Shown here piece by piece: positions 15,505-22,728 of a stretch of 33,781 nt of DNA; positions within the stretch are counted from its first letter, which is position 1, and each line of letters starts with the position of its first letter. Source of the stretch: Iningainema tapete BLCC-T55 (GTDB lineage Bacteria; Cyanobacteriota; Cyanobacteriia; Cyanobacteriales; Nostocaceae); assembly GCF_014698965.1 (NCBI RefSeq), contig NZ_JACXAE010000008.1:1-33781 (forward strand), given 5' to 3'. Below the pieces are notes generated by a model, which saw only the letters and a list, made by a program, of their open reading frames with translations, was not told the DNA's origin and ran no database searches. Position numbers and translations under genes: made by a program.

Positions 15505-15711
15505 TTACCTCTGGCTACGCTGGATATCCCCTTTCTGAAACTGGTACTCAATGCCCCAAGCTTTAAGGTAAAGCAGCACCGAACTTGGAGACAAAACAGC
15601 CGCCACAGTAGGGGCAATTACCAGAGAGGCAATGAGTAACAATAGAAGAAGTCCTCTAGGTGGAGGATTCTTTTGATTTAGGGGAGAAGGATTCTTCTTG
15701 AGAATTTTCAT
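15505..15711 (-). CDS. Small single-pass membrane protein, paralogue of the 14823-15047 gene
   Basis: 68 residues from the ATG at 15711, which aligns with the start of the paralogue; an in-frame upstream start (15789) would run through a hairpin. A proline-rich basic N-terminus (NPSPLNQKNPPPRG) precedes a transmembrane helix (LLLLLLIASLVIAPTVAAVL) and a tail YLKAWGIEYQFQKGDIQ. In the leader, AGCCTGG/CCAGGCT (15741-15761) forms a 7-bp hairpin that could affect expression. Confidence 0.6.
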   Translation of the reverse strand: MKILKKNPSPLNQKNPPPRGLLLLLLIASLVIAPTVAAVLSPSSVLLYLKAWGIEYQFQKGDIQRSQR

Positions 15712-15840
15712 CGATCTATGATTAGAGTGAGTTAATTTGCGAGCCTGGAGAGATACCAGGCTGCTTTCCTGTAATGCTAGCCAGTACAATGATGCATTTT
15801 TTGTGCATTTTTACACTTGAATACATGCGCTCATTCACGA

Positions 15841-15870
15841 CAAAAGCCCCAAATATAAACAATTTAGGGC
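15841..15870 (-). terminator. Rho-independent terminator of the micro-ORF transcript
   Basis: On the minus strand GCCC-AAAT... pairs as GCCCTAAAT with ATTTGGGGC, followed by TTTTG. The stop codon of the 27-codon ORF lies in the ascending stem. Confidence 0.65.
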
Positions 15871-15947
15871 ATCCAATAGAATTCGCACTCATTAAGCACG
15901 AAACTTAATTCATTGGATTTGATTTGGAACTTTGTGGAACATTGCAC
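15864..15947 (-). CDS. 27-residue micro-ORF behind a structured leader
   Basis: GTG at 15947-15945 to TAA at 15866-15864 encodes a 27-residue peptide starting (M)QCSTKFQIKSNELSF and ending NECEFYWMP. The SD AAGGAGG (15963-15957) is near perfect and 9 bases upstream. A competing ATG at 15954 (14 codons) is only 2 bases from the SD. A terminator follows at once. The SD itself is paired in a hairpin. No family is recognised; two Cys and a C-terminal aromatic cluster are the only marks. Confidence 0.45.
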   Translation of the reverse strand: MQCSTKFQIKSNELSFVLNECEFYWMP

Positions 15948-15956
15948 TTTTCATCA

Positions 15957-16100
15957 CCTCCTTTAGTTGAACTAGGAGGCTCACCTTGAAGAGAACGAAT
16001 GCAACAATTCCAGCAAAGCTGGTATATGCTCTGTGGGTATTCGTGCATTGAAATCGGCTAACTGTTTCCAGCAGCTAACTACGCCTCTTCAAGGCGAGCC
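15957..16100 (-). ncRNA. Riboswitch-like structured leader with SD-sequestering hairpin
   Basis: Read on the minus strand. P1: 16 bases at 16100-16085 pair with 15993-15978, with one G-U. P2: GTTAGCTG-CTGGAAA-CAGTTAGC, 8 pairs with two G-U. P3: AATGCA/TGCATT enclosing the perfect hairpin CCAGC-TTT-GCTGG. After P1 a hairpin CCTCC-AGTT...AACT-GGAGG hides the SD, and its CCTCC shares two bases (15978-15979) with the 3' arm of P1. The wobble pairs would be A-C mismatches on the other strand, which fixes the strand. The class is unknown to me. Confidence 0.55.
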
Positions 16101-17003
16101 AATATCAATACCGAATACCGCTAGCAATAAAAGCCCAATGAGCTTACTTTTCTCCGCGAAATGTTGACCTAAGTCGAGTCGTAAAGACAATTGTCTTATG
16201 AAAAGACAATAAAAGTTACTGCGGTAATTTCTTCGGCATAAGGCGGAGATTACATCTACATTTAGTAGGATAACCCAAAGATAGCAAATTTTTTAACTAG
16301 TGAGGGCGAGATTTTTACTCACTGCTGTGTGCTCCGCACATCCTCAAGTTGAAATTGATAGGCGATCGCTTCCATCTGTACCAGTGCACTGTTTTGCCTG
16401 CTGCATACCTAAACATATGACAGGAATTATGTAGCTAAGATTACACTGAATTGACGAGCCTCAACAAGCTTTTAAGCAAATCGGGGCGACGTAGGCGTGT
16501 TCTTTCACGCCTTCATAATGATCACAAATAACTACCAATTAGTCGTAACCCGTTGTCAATTCTCAAGAGTAGAGGTTGATTAATAGAAACTTTAGCAAGA
16601 AAGTAGTAAAATCAAGGAAATAACTATAGCATAAATAATCGCATTTTATTACCCCCACAACCAATGACTAAGCTTAATTGTTCACAAAGTTTGCAACTTG
16701 AATTGGGCTATCCTTATCCTCTAGAATAGCGTTAACTCTAACGCTCTAATAGGAATTTACCCAAATTGTTGAATTCATTTTATTACTAAGTTTACCTATT
16801 TATTCGTCATGAATTAGAATAATTAAAATTTGTTTTTTAATTTTATATCCCTTAATTAAGTCTTCATTAGCAATAATTAAATATTAACATAAATTGAGAA
16901 TTAATTGTCATACTTATATTTAAATTTTCCGGATAATTAACTATTTGGAAATTTCGTAATAATTTTCGCAAAATAATACTAAAATAGAAGGGAACATCTT
17001 AGC
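16101..17003. other. Long non-coding gap, AT-rich on the right
   Basis: Contains the palindrome AAGACAATTGTCTT (16184-16197) with an extra half-site AAGACAAT (16203-16210), upstream of the structured leader on the minus strand, one HIP1 site (16363), and a very AT-rich stretch (about 16,780-16,990) before the antitoxin gene. I see no tRNA, no CRISPR repeat and no ORF with gene-like features. Confidence 0.4.
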
Positions 17004-17360
17004 ATGAATAATCACACTTTGTTACCAACTACAATGACTATTAAACAACAGCTTATTCAGGAAATAGAATCTACCTCAGAATCTCTCTTAGTAGAGACAT
17101 TAAACTTCCTACGCTTTCTAAAAACCAAGCAAATAAAGGGACAATCAGAAATAACAGAGTCTACTCAACCGAATGGCTCACAGGAAACACCACCTGAAAA
17201 CTCTCAACTTCCCTACCGTCCTGCTTCTGGTCGTTCTATCCTCAGACATGCAGGAACATGGGCTGGTGATGACTACGAAGAGTGTCTCCAGCTAGTTTAT
17301 GCAACTCGCGGTAAAGCCAATTTTGCTTACGATAACTCTTTTGATGATGTATCTGCTTGA
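17004..17360 (+). CDS. VapB-type antitoxin (DUF2281-like)
   Basis: 118 residues (or 108 from the ATG at 17034). MTIKQQLIQEIESTSESLLV, then ETLNFLRFLKTKQ is the standard start of DUF2281 antitoxins that accompany PIN toxins in cyanobacteria. The C-terminal part (RPASGRSILRHAGTWAGDDY, then EECLQLVYATRGKANF) is the toxin-binding tail. It overlaps the broken PIN gene by 17 bp, the usual order antitoxin-toxin. The gene itself looks intact, an orphan antitoxin beside a dead toxin. Confidence 0.7.
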   Translation: MNNHTLLPTTMTIKQQLIQEIESTSESLLVETLNFLRFLKTKQIKGQSEITESTQPNGSQETPPENSQLPYRPASGRSILRHAGTWAGDDYEECLQLVYATRGKANFAYDNSFDDVSA

Positions 17361-17542
17361 CACAAATCACGCTCTGCGCTATTATTTTGGGCGAATCGAA
17401 TGTCATTCGTCGAATTGCAGAGGTTGGAGAGTCAAACATTTCGACCTGCGTAATTGTGCAGGCAGAATTAATATACATGATGGAAAATTCGCAGCAAAAA
17501 GAAACTAAGAAATACGTCGTGGGCAAGTGCGATGCAGCTTGA
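17344..17542 (+). pseudogene. VapC PIN-domain toxin remnant, frameshifted and truncated
   Basis: The first frame reads MMYLLDTNHALRYYFG, with the PIN signature LLDTN; one base must be skipped near 17387 to continue as ILGESNVIRRIAEVGESNIS, then TCVIVQAELIYMMENSQQKE. After about 65 residues, similarity to PIN toxins ends at 17520, and the second acidic cluster (normally SDxDxxIA) is missing. The remainder to 17,641 is repeat-like. The toxin is certainly dead. Confidence 0.75.
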
Positions 17543-17641
17543 GTGCGCGTTCACGAGTGCGATTGGCTTCTCTTCTCAAGAGCGGAAACGCTGCGCGAAC
17601 GCTACTGTCCTTTGGGCGATCGCAATCTTATCAAATCTATC

Positions 17642-18286
17642 CTACCAACATTCTTTGGGAGGTGGGGGAGGGCATTTGTTCAATTCAACAATTGAGAAAA
17701 TCTGGTCATCTGGTAACTTCATCACTTCTTCTCCTTTCGCCACCAATTGCTCTACAGGTAAATTGATGTAGTTCTTAGCAAAATTTGGTGTTACTCTTAA
17801 CTGAACGCAACGTTGTGGTTGGTTAGGTTTACGACTAACAATGACACTTTTTACTACCCGTGAAGCAAGAAATTCAAGTTGATCTTTCGTTGGATTATTG
17901 ATTCCACGCAAGCTGCAAATTTTTAGATTGGCTTTACCGATGCTTGCACCTGTTCCGGCATGAAGACCATCCGCCATAGAAGTAAACTGGATATACGGTC
18001 CTAGCTCACCATTAGAGAAAGATAACGGAGTATAATGAGCTACATACAGTTGGAAACGCTCCTGGTTCGTATGGGGAACTTCTGCAGTAAAGCCCAATAT
18101 TTCTAATGCAGCTTTTGCCATCCTATAGCCAACGACTGCCCAAGGTCCTGCTCCCCCATGAATATCTTCAACTCGTTCAAGCTGTTGGGAAGTTGTATCC
18201 TCTGTTGTCTGGGCATTGGAAACACTGCTAGTCATCCATAGTGCTGACGCTGAAAAAGTCAAGAACATGCATAATAAAAACCGCAT
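17642..18286 (-). CDS. Secreted FmdE-family protein
   Basis: 214 residues from the ATG at 18286 (AGGGG 7 bases upstream). A signal peptide covers about residues 1-26, ending near SVSNAQ. The body has the FmdE-domain hallmarks: IHGGAGPWAVVGYRMAKAAL, a middle Tyr/Gly-rich strand region, and ADGLHAGTGASIGKANLKI. FmdE is named from formylmethanofuran dehydrogenase operons but is a widespread, often metal-binding domain of unsettled function; the periplasmic location here argues against a methanofuran role. The C-terminus PPPPPKECW is proline-rich. It stands alone, leftward. Confidence 0.7.
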   Translation of the reverse strand: MRFLLCMFLTFSASALWMTSSVSNAQTTEDTTSQQLERVEDIHGGAGPWAVVGYRMAKAALEILGFTAEVPHTNQERFQLYVAHYTPLSFSNGELGPYIQFTSMADGLHAGTGASIGKANLKICSLRGINNPTKDQLEFLASRVVKSVIVSRKPNQPQRCVQLRVTPNFAKNYINLPVEQLVAKGEEVMKLPDDQIFSIVELNKCPPPPPKECW

Positions 18287-18384
18287 CAATACACCCCTTT
18301 TAAATATCTGAAATCATTATCCAGCGAATAGATGCCTTTTATTACACAACCTGGTTGGGGATAGCATAAAGGTTTTAGTAATGC

Positions 18385-19107
18385 TTATTGTGCGATTCCC
18401 ACCCGTTTGAAGTAGTCTACATTAAGAAAACGAGAGTACAGTTCTACAATACGTTCAAGTGACATACGGGTTTTTTGATATGCCTCTCGATTGGACATAA
18501 CCTCAAGCCAAGTATTAAGGTGCGGCAATGAAAGATTTTTGATGTCAAAGTCCTTCCAATGAGCCAACGCCACACTCATCCGTTCAAAGAAAGGCATGTA
18601 TGCAGTGTCTACAAGACTCACAGTTTTTCCCATGAAATACGGACCACCAGTAGAACTGATCGCATTATCAAGAAATCGTAGCTCGTCTTCTAACTGAGTA
18701 CGCAACTGGTTATCTTTAACAACCGAGTCTTCCTCAGCAGTGCGCTTGTGAGAAAGGTAGCTGTAGGAGAGCTTCACAAATTTTGAGTCGCAGCGGTTTA
18801 TGAGAATTCTGGCACGCGATCGCCCTGCCGGATCGTTTGGCATCAAGTTCACCTTATCATCCCCAAACACCTCACATAAGTACTCATTTACTACCAAAGA
18901 TTCATAGATTACCGTATCACCATGCTTGATGACTGGCACAGTCCCATTAGGGTTGAGTTCTAAAAACCAGTCGGTTTTGTTATCTTTACCTAGCTCAATT
19001 TCCTGATACTCAAAATCTACTTTAAGTTCGAGTAACGTTAGCCAACTACGTTGGGCGTAGGGGCAATTCCGATTGGCGTAAAAAAGTATTGAGGTTGTGT
19101 TACTCAT
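18385..19107 (-). CDS. Glutathione S-transferase
   Basis: 240 residues. Thioredoxin-like N-domain: NRNCPYAQRSWLTLLELKVD (Cys at the active-site position), the cis-Pro/GSH-binding NPNGTVPVIKHGDTVIYES, then SLVVNEYL. The C-terminal helical domain contains FLDNAISSTGGPYFMGKTVS and LVDTAYMPFFERM, the conserved N-capping/Asp motif of GSTs. The cysteine in NCPY suggests an omega/beta-type or glutathionyl-hydroquinone reductase-like activity rather than a Tyr/Ser GST. It conjugates or reduces electrophiles in the cytosol. An 18-bp perfect palindrome lies 78 bp upstream. Confidence 0.85.
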   Translation of the reverse strand: MSNTTSILFYANRNCPYAQRSWLTLLELKVDFEYQEIELGKDNKTDWFLELNPNGTVPVIKHGDTVIYESLVVNEYLCEVFGDDKVNLMPNDPAGRSRARILINRCDSKFVKLSYSYLSHKRTAEEDSVVKDNQLRTQLEDELRFLDNAISSTGGPYFMGKTVSLVDTAYMPFFERMSVALAHWKDFDIKNLSLPHLNTWLEVMSNREAYQKTRMSLERIVELYSRFLNVDYFKRVGIAQ

Positions 19108-19184
19108 TTAGTTACAGGTACATTAAGTGACATACATGAGTGGTATTGCTAAAACTAAACCCGCTTAATACAACGAATGCTTTT

Positions 19185-19202
19185 CTTACATAAGTATGTA
19201 AG
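19185..19202. promoter_or_regulatory. Perfect 18-bp palindrome, candidate operator
   Basis: CTTACATA-AG-TATGTAAG is symmetrical in both arms and lies between the GST gene start (19107) and the small RHH-like gene end (19242), 78 bp upstream of the GST start. It suits a TetR- or MarR-type regulator. Confidence 0.4.
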
Positions 19203-19217
19203 ATACGCTTGTGCCAT

Positions 19218-19238
19218 TGCCTGAAAGAGGCATTTTTT
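19218..19238 (+). terminator. Compact rho-independent terminator on the plus strand
   Basis: TGCCT-gaaag-AGGCA followed directly by TTTTTT. No plus-strand gene precedes it within several hundred bases, so it either ends a short unseen transcript or stops antisense transcription into the 19242 gene. Confidence 0.6.
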
Positions 19239-19241
19239 CCC

Positions 19242-19484
19242 TCAAGCGGCTGATTCCCCTAGTAGTCTTTTTTCCAAATTTTCTAGTCTCTGTTTGATCT
19301 GTTCCATCTCTGAAGTTTCAGTTGGTTCCTCAAGATACTTTCTTACTAAACCTATCAGTACCTCAGAAGGTTTTTTACCCTCTAAGTTGACTTTCTCCAT
19401 GAAAGCTTCCTTTTGAGAACTGCTAATCCGAAAAATTATTCTTTCATCCGCTTTCATACCTAACCCATTATCTGTAATTGACAC
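19242..19484 (-). CDS. Small RHH/coiled-coil DNA-binding candidate
   Basis: 80 residues from the GTG at 19484; the ATG at 19457 would give 71. DERIIFRISSSQKEAFMEKV, then NLEGKKPSEVLIGLVRKYLE, has the strand-helix-helix spacing of ribbon-helix-helix proteins, followed by a heptad coiled coil (EMEQIKQRLENLEKRLLGE). Probably a plasmid copy-control, antitoxin-like or regulatory protein. The upstream bases ATTACAGTGTCAATTACAG form a direct repeat that may be its operator. Confidence 0.5.
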   Translation of the reverse strand: MSITDNGLGMKADERIIFRISSSQKEAFMEKVNLEGKKPSEVLIGLVRKYLEEPTETSEMEQIKQRLENLEKRLLGESAA

Positions 19485-20014
19485 TGTAATTCCAATATAA
19501 ACTCGTTTACTAAATTTTTGTCATATCTTGGCATACATTGTTGACATTCGTCGTACAATGTCAGACACTAGATCTAGATAAAAACAGAACAAAGAGCGGA
19601 TAAACCAACAATTGCAATAGCAACAATTAAATGGAAGTTTTAAGAATGGGGCGCTATGGATATTTAATACCAGAGCGCTTTTTTCAGAAAATCTTTCTGA
19701 AGCTATACCGAGCGTGAAGCATCTGCGATCCATACGGCTAATTGTAAAGCTTTGTAATACGCGGGACTCACGGACTACTCCTGTGCGATCCACACACCTG
19801 TAATGTGCGATCGCCCTTCACAGTAAAAGTGATAAGGAGAGCGTAAAGCAATGTTCCGAATCGCGATCGCCTGCTGGTTCAAAAAAACTTTCATTGAATG
19901 GGACACTTTTAGGCTAAAAGTCCTCTTAAACTGCCACAGGCTTACGCTTTACAACCTAAAAGACATTGCAAACGAGACAGTGCTTGATAAATGAGTAATT
20001 TTTTGGGAGTTATT
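19485..20014. other. Non-coding gap with HIP-like sites
   Basis: Two HIP1 octamers (near 19807 and 19863) and a copy of the 15-bp TGTGCGATCCACACA element at 19782-19796 lie here. Short ORFs on the minus strand lack starts and composition of genes. Nothing else is recognised. Confidence 0.35.
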
Positions 20015-20350
20015 CTAACCGAGAGCATATTCCGTAAACTGCCGCATAAACGGTGACTGAAATCCCAGTACAATATCCTCTTTTGGAACTCCCGCTGCAA
20101 CTAAATCTGCTGCAATATCATCCTCTGTACCATTCCATTGAAGCCAAATCTTTTCACCCTTGATGTCAATATGTATGATACAACTATGTACCCAATCCTG
20201 CCCCGACCAACCTACATGCACTATCTGGTAATGATCGCGCTCTGTATCAAAAATCTTCTCAACCTCAATATCTCCGTAAGCAGGTTGTTGTTTACCATAC
20301 TCCAAAAGGACTTGTTGTACCTTCTGGCGGTATCGCTCTAGTTTTTCCAT
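20015..20350 (-). CDS. xisI: XisI-family protein (fdxN element excision controlling factor)
   Basis: 111 residues. Begins MEKLERYRQKVQQVLLEYGK, then DIEVEKIFDTERDHYQIVHV, GWSGQDWVHSCIIHIDIKGE, and the conserved tail KIWLQWNGTEDDIAADLVAA, followed by GVPKEDIVLGFQSPFMRQFT. This is a typical XisI. In Nostoc/Anabaena, XisH and XisI are needed with the XisF recombinase for excision of the fdxN element during heterocyst differentiation; most genomic copies are of unknown role. It overlaps xisH by 13 bp. Confidence 0.9.
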   Translation of the reverse strand: MEKLERYRQKVQQVLLEYGKQQPAYGDIEVEKIFDTERDHYQIVHVGWSGQDWVHSCIIHIDIKGEKIWLQWNGTEDDIAADLVAAGVPKEDIVLGFQSPFMRQFTEYALG

Positions 20351-20757
20351 TCGACAATTACCTCACGCTCTACATCATAAATAATCATTTTGACTTGATT
20401 CTCCTCCACCATCGCCCTTGGGAAATCAAGTTGAAAAAATGTTTTATAAGTGGTTATAGGCACAGCTAAGTATAAAACTCGCTCTGGCTCTCGCCGTCTC
20501 AGCGCTCCTCTATAATTGATGAATTGCCCCAATGCTGTGTGGAATTCTGAGATTGCAGACGATCTTTCCAGAAAGCTTTTAACTTCAACAGCAATTTTTT
20601 CTTCCCCCCGCTCTGCCGCGAGCAGCCTTTGGGCTGCTAAATCAATGGAAATATTCACACCACCCACACTAATTGAAAACTGATCGTGAGTAATATGCCA
20701 ACCGTCCTTCTGTAAAGCTCTCTTAACCACTTCATGAAAGACATCTTTGGCAGGCAT
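20338..20757 (-). CDS. xisH: XisH-family protein (fdxN element excision controlling factor)
   Basis: 139 residues from the ATG at 20757 (MPAKDVFHEVVKRALQKDGW), the family's usual start; an upstream ATG at 20769 adds four residues. The order ISIDLAAQRLLAAERGEEKI, AVEVKSFLERSSAISEFHTA, LGQFINYRGALRRREPERVL follows the XisH family. The pattern D...E-V-K matches the PD-(D/E)XK nuclease core, so the protein may be a nuclease-fold enzyme. Coupled to xisI. No xisF-type serine recombinase is in the window; the nearest recombinase is the tyrosine type at 21605. Confidence 0.9.
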   Translation of the reverse strand: MPAKDVFHEVVKRALQKDGWHITHDQFSISVGGVNISIDLAAQRLLAAERGEEKIAVEVKSFLERSSAISEFHTALGQFINYRGALRRREPERVLYLAVPITTYKTFFQLDFPRAMVEENQVKMIIYDVEREVIVEWKN

Positions 20758-20802
20758 ACATATCCACAATAATTTTTCCTGCTTCTATATTACTCCCTTT
20801 AA

Positions 20803-20855
20803 CGCGACTCCATTCATTACCAAATATTTAAGCGCAATCTGACGGGTTACTTTGT
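20803..20855 (+). pseudogene. 5' remnant of an Rpn-family nuclease gene
   Basis: The stretch acgcgactccattcattacc, continuing aaatatttaagcg...gggttacttt, matches the start of the intact Rpn gene at 29,630-29,690 (DSIYYQIFKRFPGLLF) over about 55 bases with few differences; here the frame reads RDSIHYQIFKR before it decays. It is a broken copy. Confidence 0.6.
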
Positions 20856-20932
20856 CGTTGGGCGACGAGCTGATAAAATTTCTTCGGGTAGATTAATAGT
20901 GACAAGAGACATAAATTTTTGTCTTAGAATAC

Positions 20933-21241
20933 TGATAGCTATTCGCTATCATAAATGATATCAACATGCCCGTAAAGAAGTCCTACAAAAGTAAAAAGAC
21001 CCCACCTAGCCAGATGCTCCGCGTGCCTACCCCACTGATTGAAGCAGTAAAAGAGCTATCACGGCTACACAGACTAGGACAAACAAATGCTGTGCTTCAT
21101 GGTTTACAGTCATTGATATCAAATATTGATAGCAACACTGATATCAATGTTGGGGCTAGTGGTGAAACAATTAAGCAACTTGAGCTTAGGGTAGAATTAC
21201 TAGAATCACGTCAAGGTAGTGATAGCGATATTGATAGCAAA
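20933..21241. repeat. Cluster of TGATATCA / TGATAGC repeats around the start of the 20966 gene
   Basis: TGATAGC-tattc-GCTATCA (20933-20951) and TGATATCA (20956-20963) precede the ATG. TGATATCA recurs at 21114 and 21139, and TGATAGC at 21127, 21220 and 21232. Spacing inside the gene is 12-13 bp, which writes the odd peptide SNIDSNTDIN. It looks like an iteron or operator/centromere array. Confidence 0.55.
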
Positions 21242-21589
21242 TCGATACTGAAATCTGTAACTAACTTAGAAGAAAAGCTAGAAGCAATGACAACTCGACT
21301 AGCACAACTAGAAGGGGCGATTATGGTTTTACAACGTGCGAGCACCCCCACTAAGGCTCGCTCCAGAACCCCATACCCCAACCAGTACTATCAAAGGGAG
21401 GCTCCCCAACTCCAGCCCTTTGAGGAGAAAAATTTAGCGTTGCGGCTGGTAACAGATGTTGCTACTTTACGTGAGAAGCGCGAAACCATGACGGAAAAAG
21501 AGTTTGTACGGTGGTGCAAGGACAGAGATCCCAGCGGTATGGGATGGCAGTTTAATGAAAAAGACAAACTTTACCACCCAGTTAAATAA
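20966..21589 (+). CDS. Coiled-coil DNA-binding candidate next to the recombinase
   Basis: 207 residues. A basic N-terminus, then PSQMLRVPTPLIEAVKELSR (RHH-like), a repeat-derived stretch ISNIDSNTDINVGAS, a coiled coil (KQLELRVELLESRQ, KSVTNLEEKLEAMTTRLAQL), and a C-terminal domain with TMTEKEFVRWCKDRDPSGMG and WQFNEKDKLYHPVK. The layout suggests a sequence-specific DNA-binding protein that oligomerises, such as a partition or copy-control protein, and the repeats at its start could be its sites. It converges on the recombinase gene (15 bp between stops). Confidence 0.55.
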   Translation: MPVKKSYKSKKTPPSQMLRVPTPLIEAVKELSRLHRLGQTNAVLHGLQSLISNIDSNTDINVGASGETIKQLELRVELLESRQGSDSDIDSKSILKSVTNLEEKLEAMTTRLAQLEGAIMVLQRASTPTKARSRTPYPNQYYQREAPQLQPFEEKNLALRLVTDVATLREKRETMTEKEFVRWCKDRDPSGMGWQFNEKDKLYHPVK

Positions 21590-21604
21590 TTGTGGTATAA
21601 TACA

Positions 21605-22552
21605 TCAAAACTCTAACTTCTGCACTGCTTTACGCTTAGTCTCCTCTCCCCTGCGGTCATACAGAGCCGTCGTCTCCACAGAAGCATGACCAGCTAATTT
21701 CTGTACAGTCACAATATCAACACCAGCATCTAAAAGGTCTGAGCAAAACGTTCTTCTAAAATCATGCGGTGAAAATGATTTTACCCCAGCTTGTAGCGCC
21801 CTTCTCCTGATAATCTTCAGCACCGCATCCGGACACATATGCCTAAACTGCACCTCTCCACCTTTTTTAATCGGACAAAGTAATGGTCCCGGTTTATCTC
21901 CTCTTACTTCCAACCAGTTTTTCACTAGAATCATCGCACTATCTGGTAGATACACCATCCGACTTTTATCTCCCTTACCCCGCTGAATAGCGATCGCACC
22001 ATGAAGCGGATCGTAATCTAAGAGCGCTATTTGTACCACCTCAGCCCGTCGTAGCCCAGCACCGCGTAAAATAGCAATTAGCGCCGCATCCCTAGCACCA
22101 CTCTTAGTAGAATCCTTTTTACACACTTCTAATAAATTAGAAATCTCTTCCTTACTTAATGCCCTACCTCTAAGTTTTTCCGTTCTATTTAAACTTTTTA
22201 AATCCACAGCCTTAGCATAATCAACAGGATCTATCAAATCTAACCTAGTCGCTTCTTTAAGTACCCGCCGCAAAGCGCACAACATCTTATTAACAGTCGC
22301 CGGGGCATACTTTTTTCTTAAAACTGCACGCACAGCAGAAGTGTGTTTGTAGCGTAGAGCAGCCCAGTTGAGAGTATCAGCATCGCATTCACCCGACGTG
22401 AGTAGAGAAGCAATCTCATTTAAAGATTGTCTCATAGTTGGGATAGAACCATCGCTCAACGAAGCCAGATACACCGCAGCCGGATGCTGAGTCAGGGGAA
22501 CTGGCTCAATCAACTTGAGATTTTCTGGTTGATCGTAACTTAGCGTTGGCAT
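21605..22552 (-). CDS. Tyrosine site-specific recombinase / integrase
   Basis: 315 residues with all catalytic positions visible: Arg168 (GLRRAEV), Lys193 (RGKGDKSRMVYL), His263-x-x-Arg266 (SPHDFRRTF), His289 (LAGHASVETT) and Tyr298 (ALYDRR). The N-terminal part (about 20-115) is the SAM-like core-binding domain. Length and motifs suit a XerC/D-like or integron-like integrase of plasmids and islands. The Tn7-like element is inserted about 65 bp upstream of its ATG and has probably cut its promoter region. A recombination site is expected nearby but I could not define it. Confidence 0.85.
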   Translation of the reverse strand: MPTLSYDQPENLKLIEPVPLTQHPAAVYLASLSDGSIPTMRQSLNEIASLLTSGECDADTLNWAALRYKHTSAVRAVLRKKYAPATVNKMLCALRRVLKEATRLDLIDPVDYAKAVDLKSLNRTEKLRGRALSKEEISNLLEVCKKDSTKSGARDAALIAILRGAGLRRAEVVQIALLDYDPLHGAIAIQRGKGDKSRMVYLPDSAMILVKNWLEVRGDKPGPLLCPIKKGGEVQFRHMCPDAVLKIIRRRALQAGVKSFSPHDFRRTFCSDLLDAGVDIVTVQKLAGHASVETTALYDRRGEETKRKAVQKLEF

Positions 22553-22613
22553 TTACTCTTTGGAATAACTGTTCTAAAGACTAATTTTTGCATAAAATTA
22601 CCGAGTCCAAGGA

Positions 22614-22618
22614 AGATG
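22614..22618. repeat. Target-site duplication AGATG, left copy
   Basis: AGATG immediately precedes the TGT terminus of the Tn7-like element and is repeated exactly at 28989-28993 after the ACA terminus. Confidence 0.85.
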
Positions 22619-22625
22619 TGTGGAG

Positions 22626-22685
22626 AAATAAAAAAGTTGAACAATAAATAAAAAAGTCCAACAATAAATAAAAAAGTTCTACAAT
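22626..22685. repeat. Three abutting 20-bp TnsB-binding-type repeats (tnsA end)
   Basis: AAATAAAAAAGTTGAACAAT, AAATAAAAAAGTCCAACAAT and AAATAAAAAAGTTCTACAAT in perfect 20-bp register at 22626, 22646 and 22666; differences fall only in the GT[TC][GC][AT]A core. Confidence 0.85.
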
Positions 22686-22728
22686 TTCAGGATGTGCATG
22701 GTCTGGGCAGATCCAGAAAGGCTTATTT

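Noticed and set aside
15951-15966. 16S rRNA 3' end (ATCACCTCCTTT on the plus strand)
   Set aside because: Only the complement of the SD of the minus-strand micro-ORF; no rRNA sequence precedes it.
19521-19793. 90-residue minus-strand ORF
   Set aside because: Composition and start context are not gene-like, and it spans repeat-type sequence.
20015-22552. fdxN-type programmed excision element ending here
   Set aside because: xisH/xisI alone are widespread; no xisF serine recombinase and no interrupted nif gene are present.
22626-22685. CRISPR array
   Set aside because: The 20-bp units abut without spacers and recur inverted at the other transposon end, so they are transposase-binding repeats.
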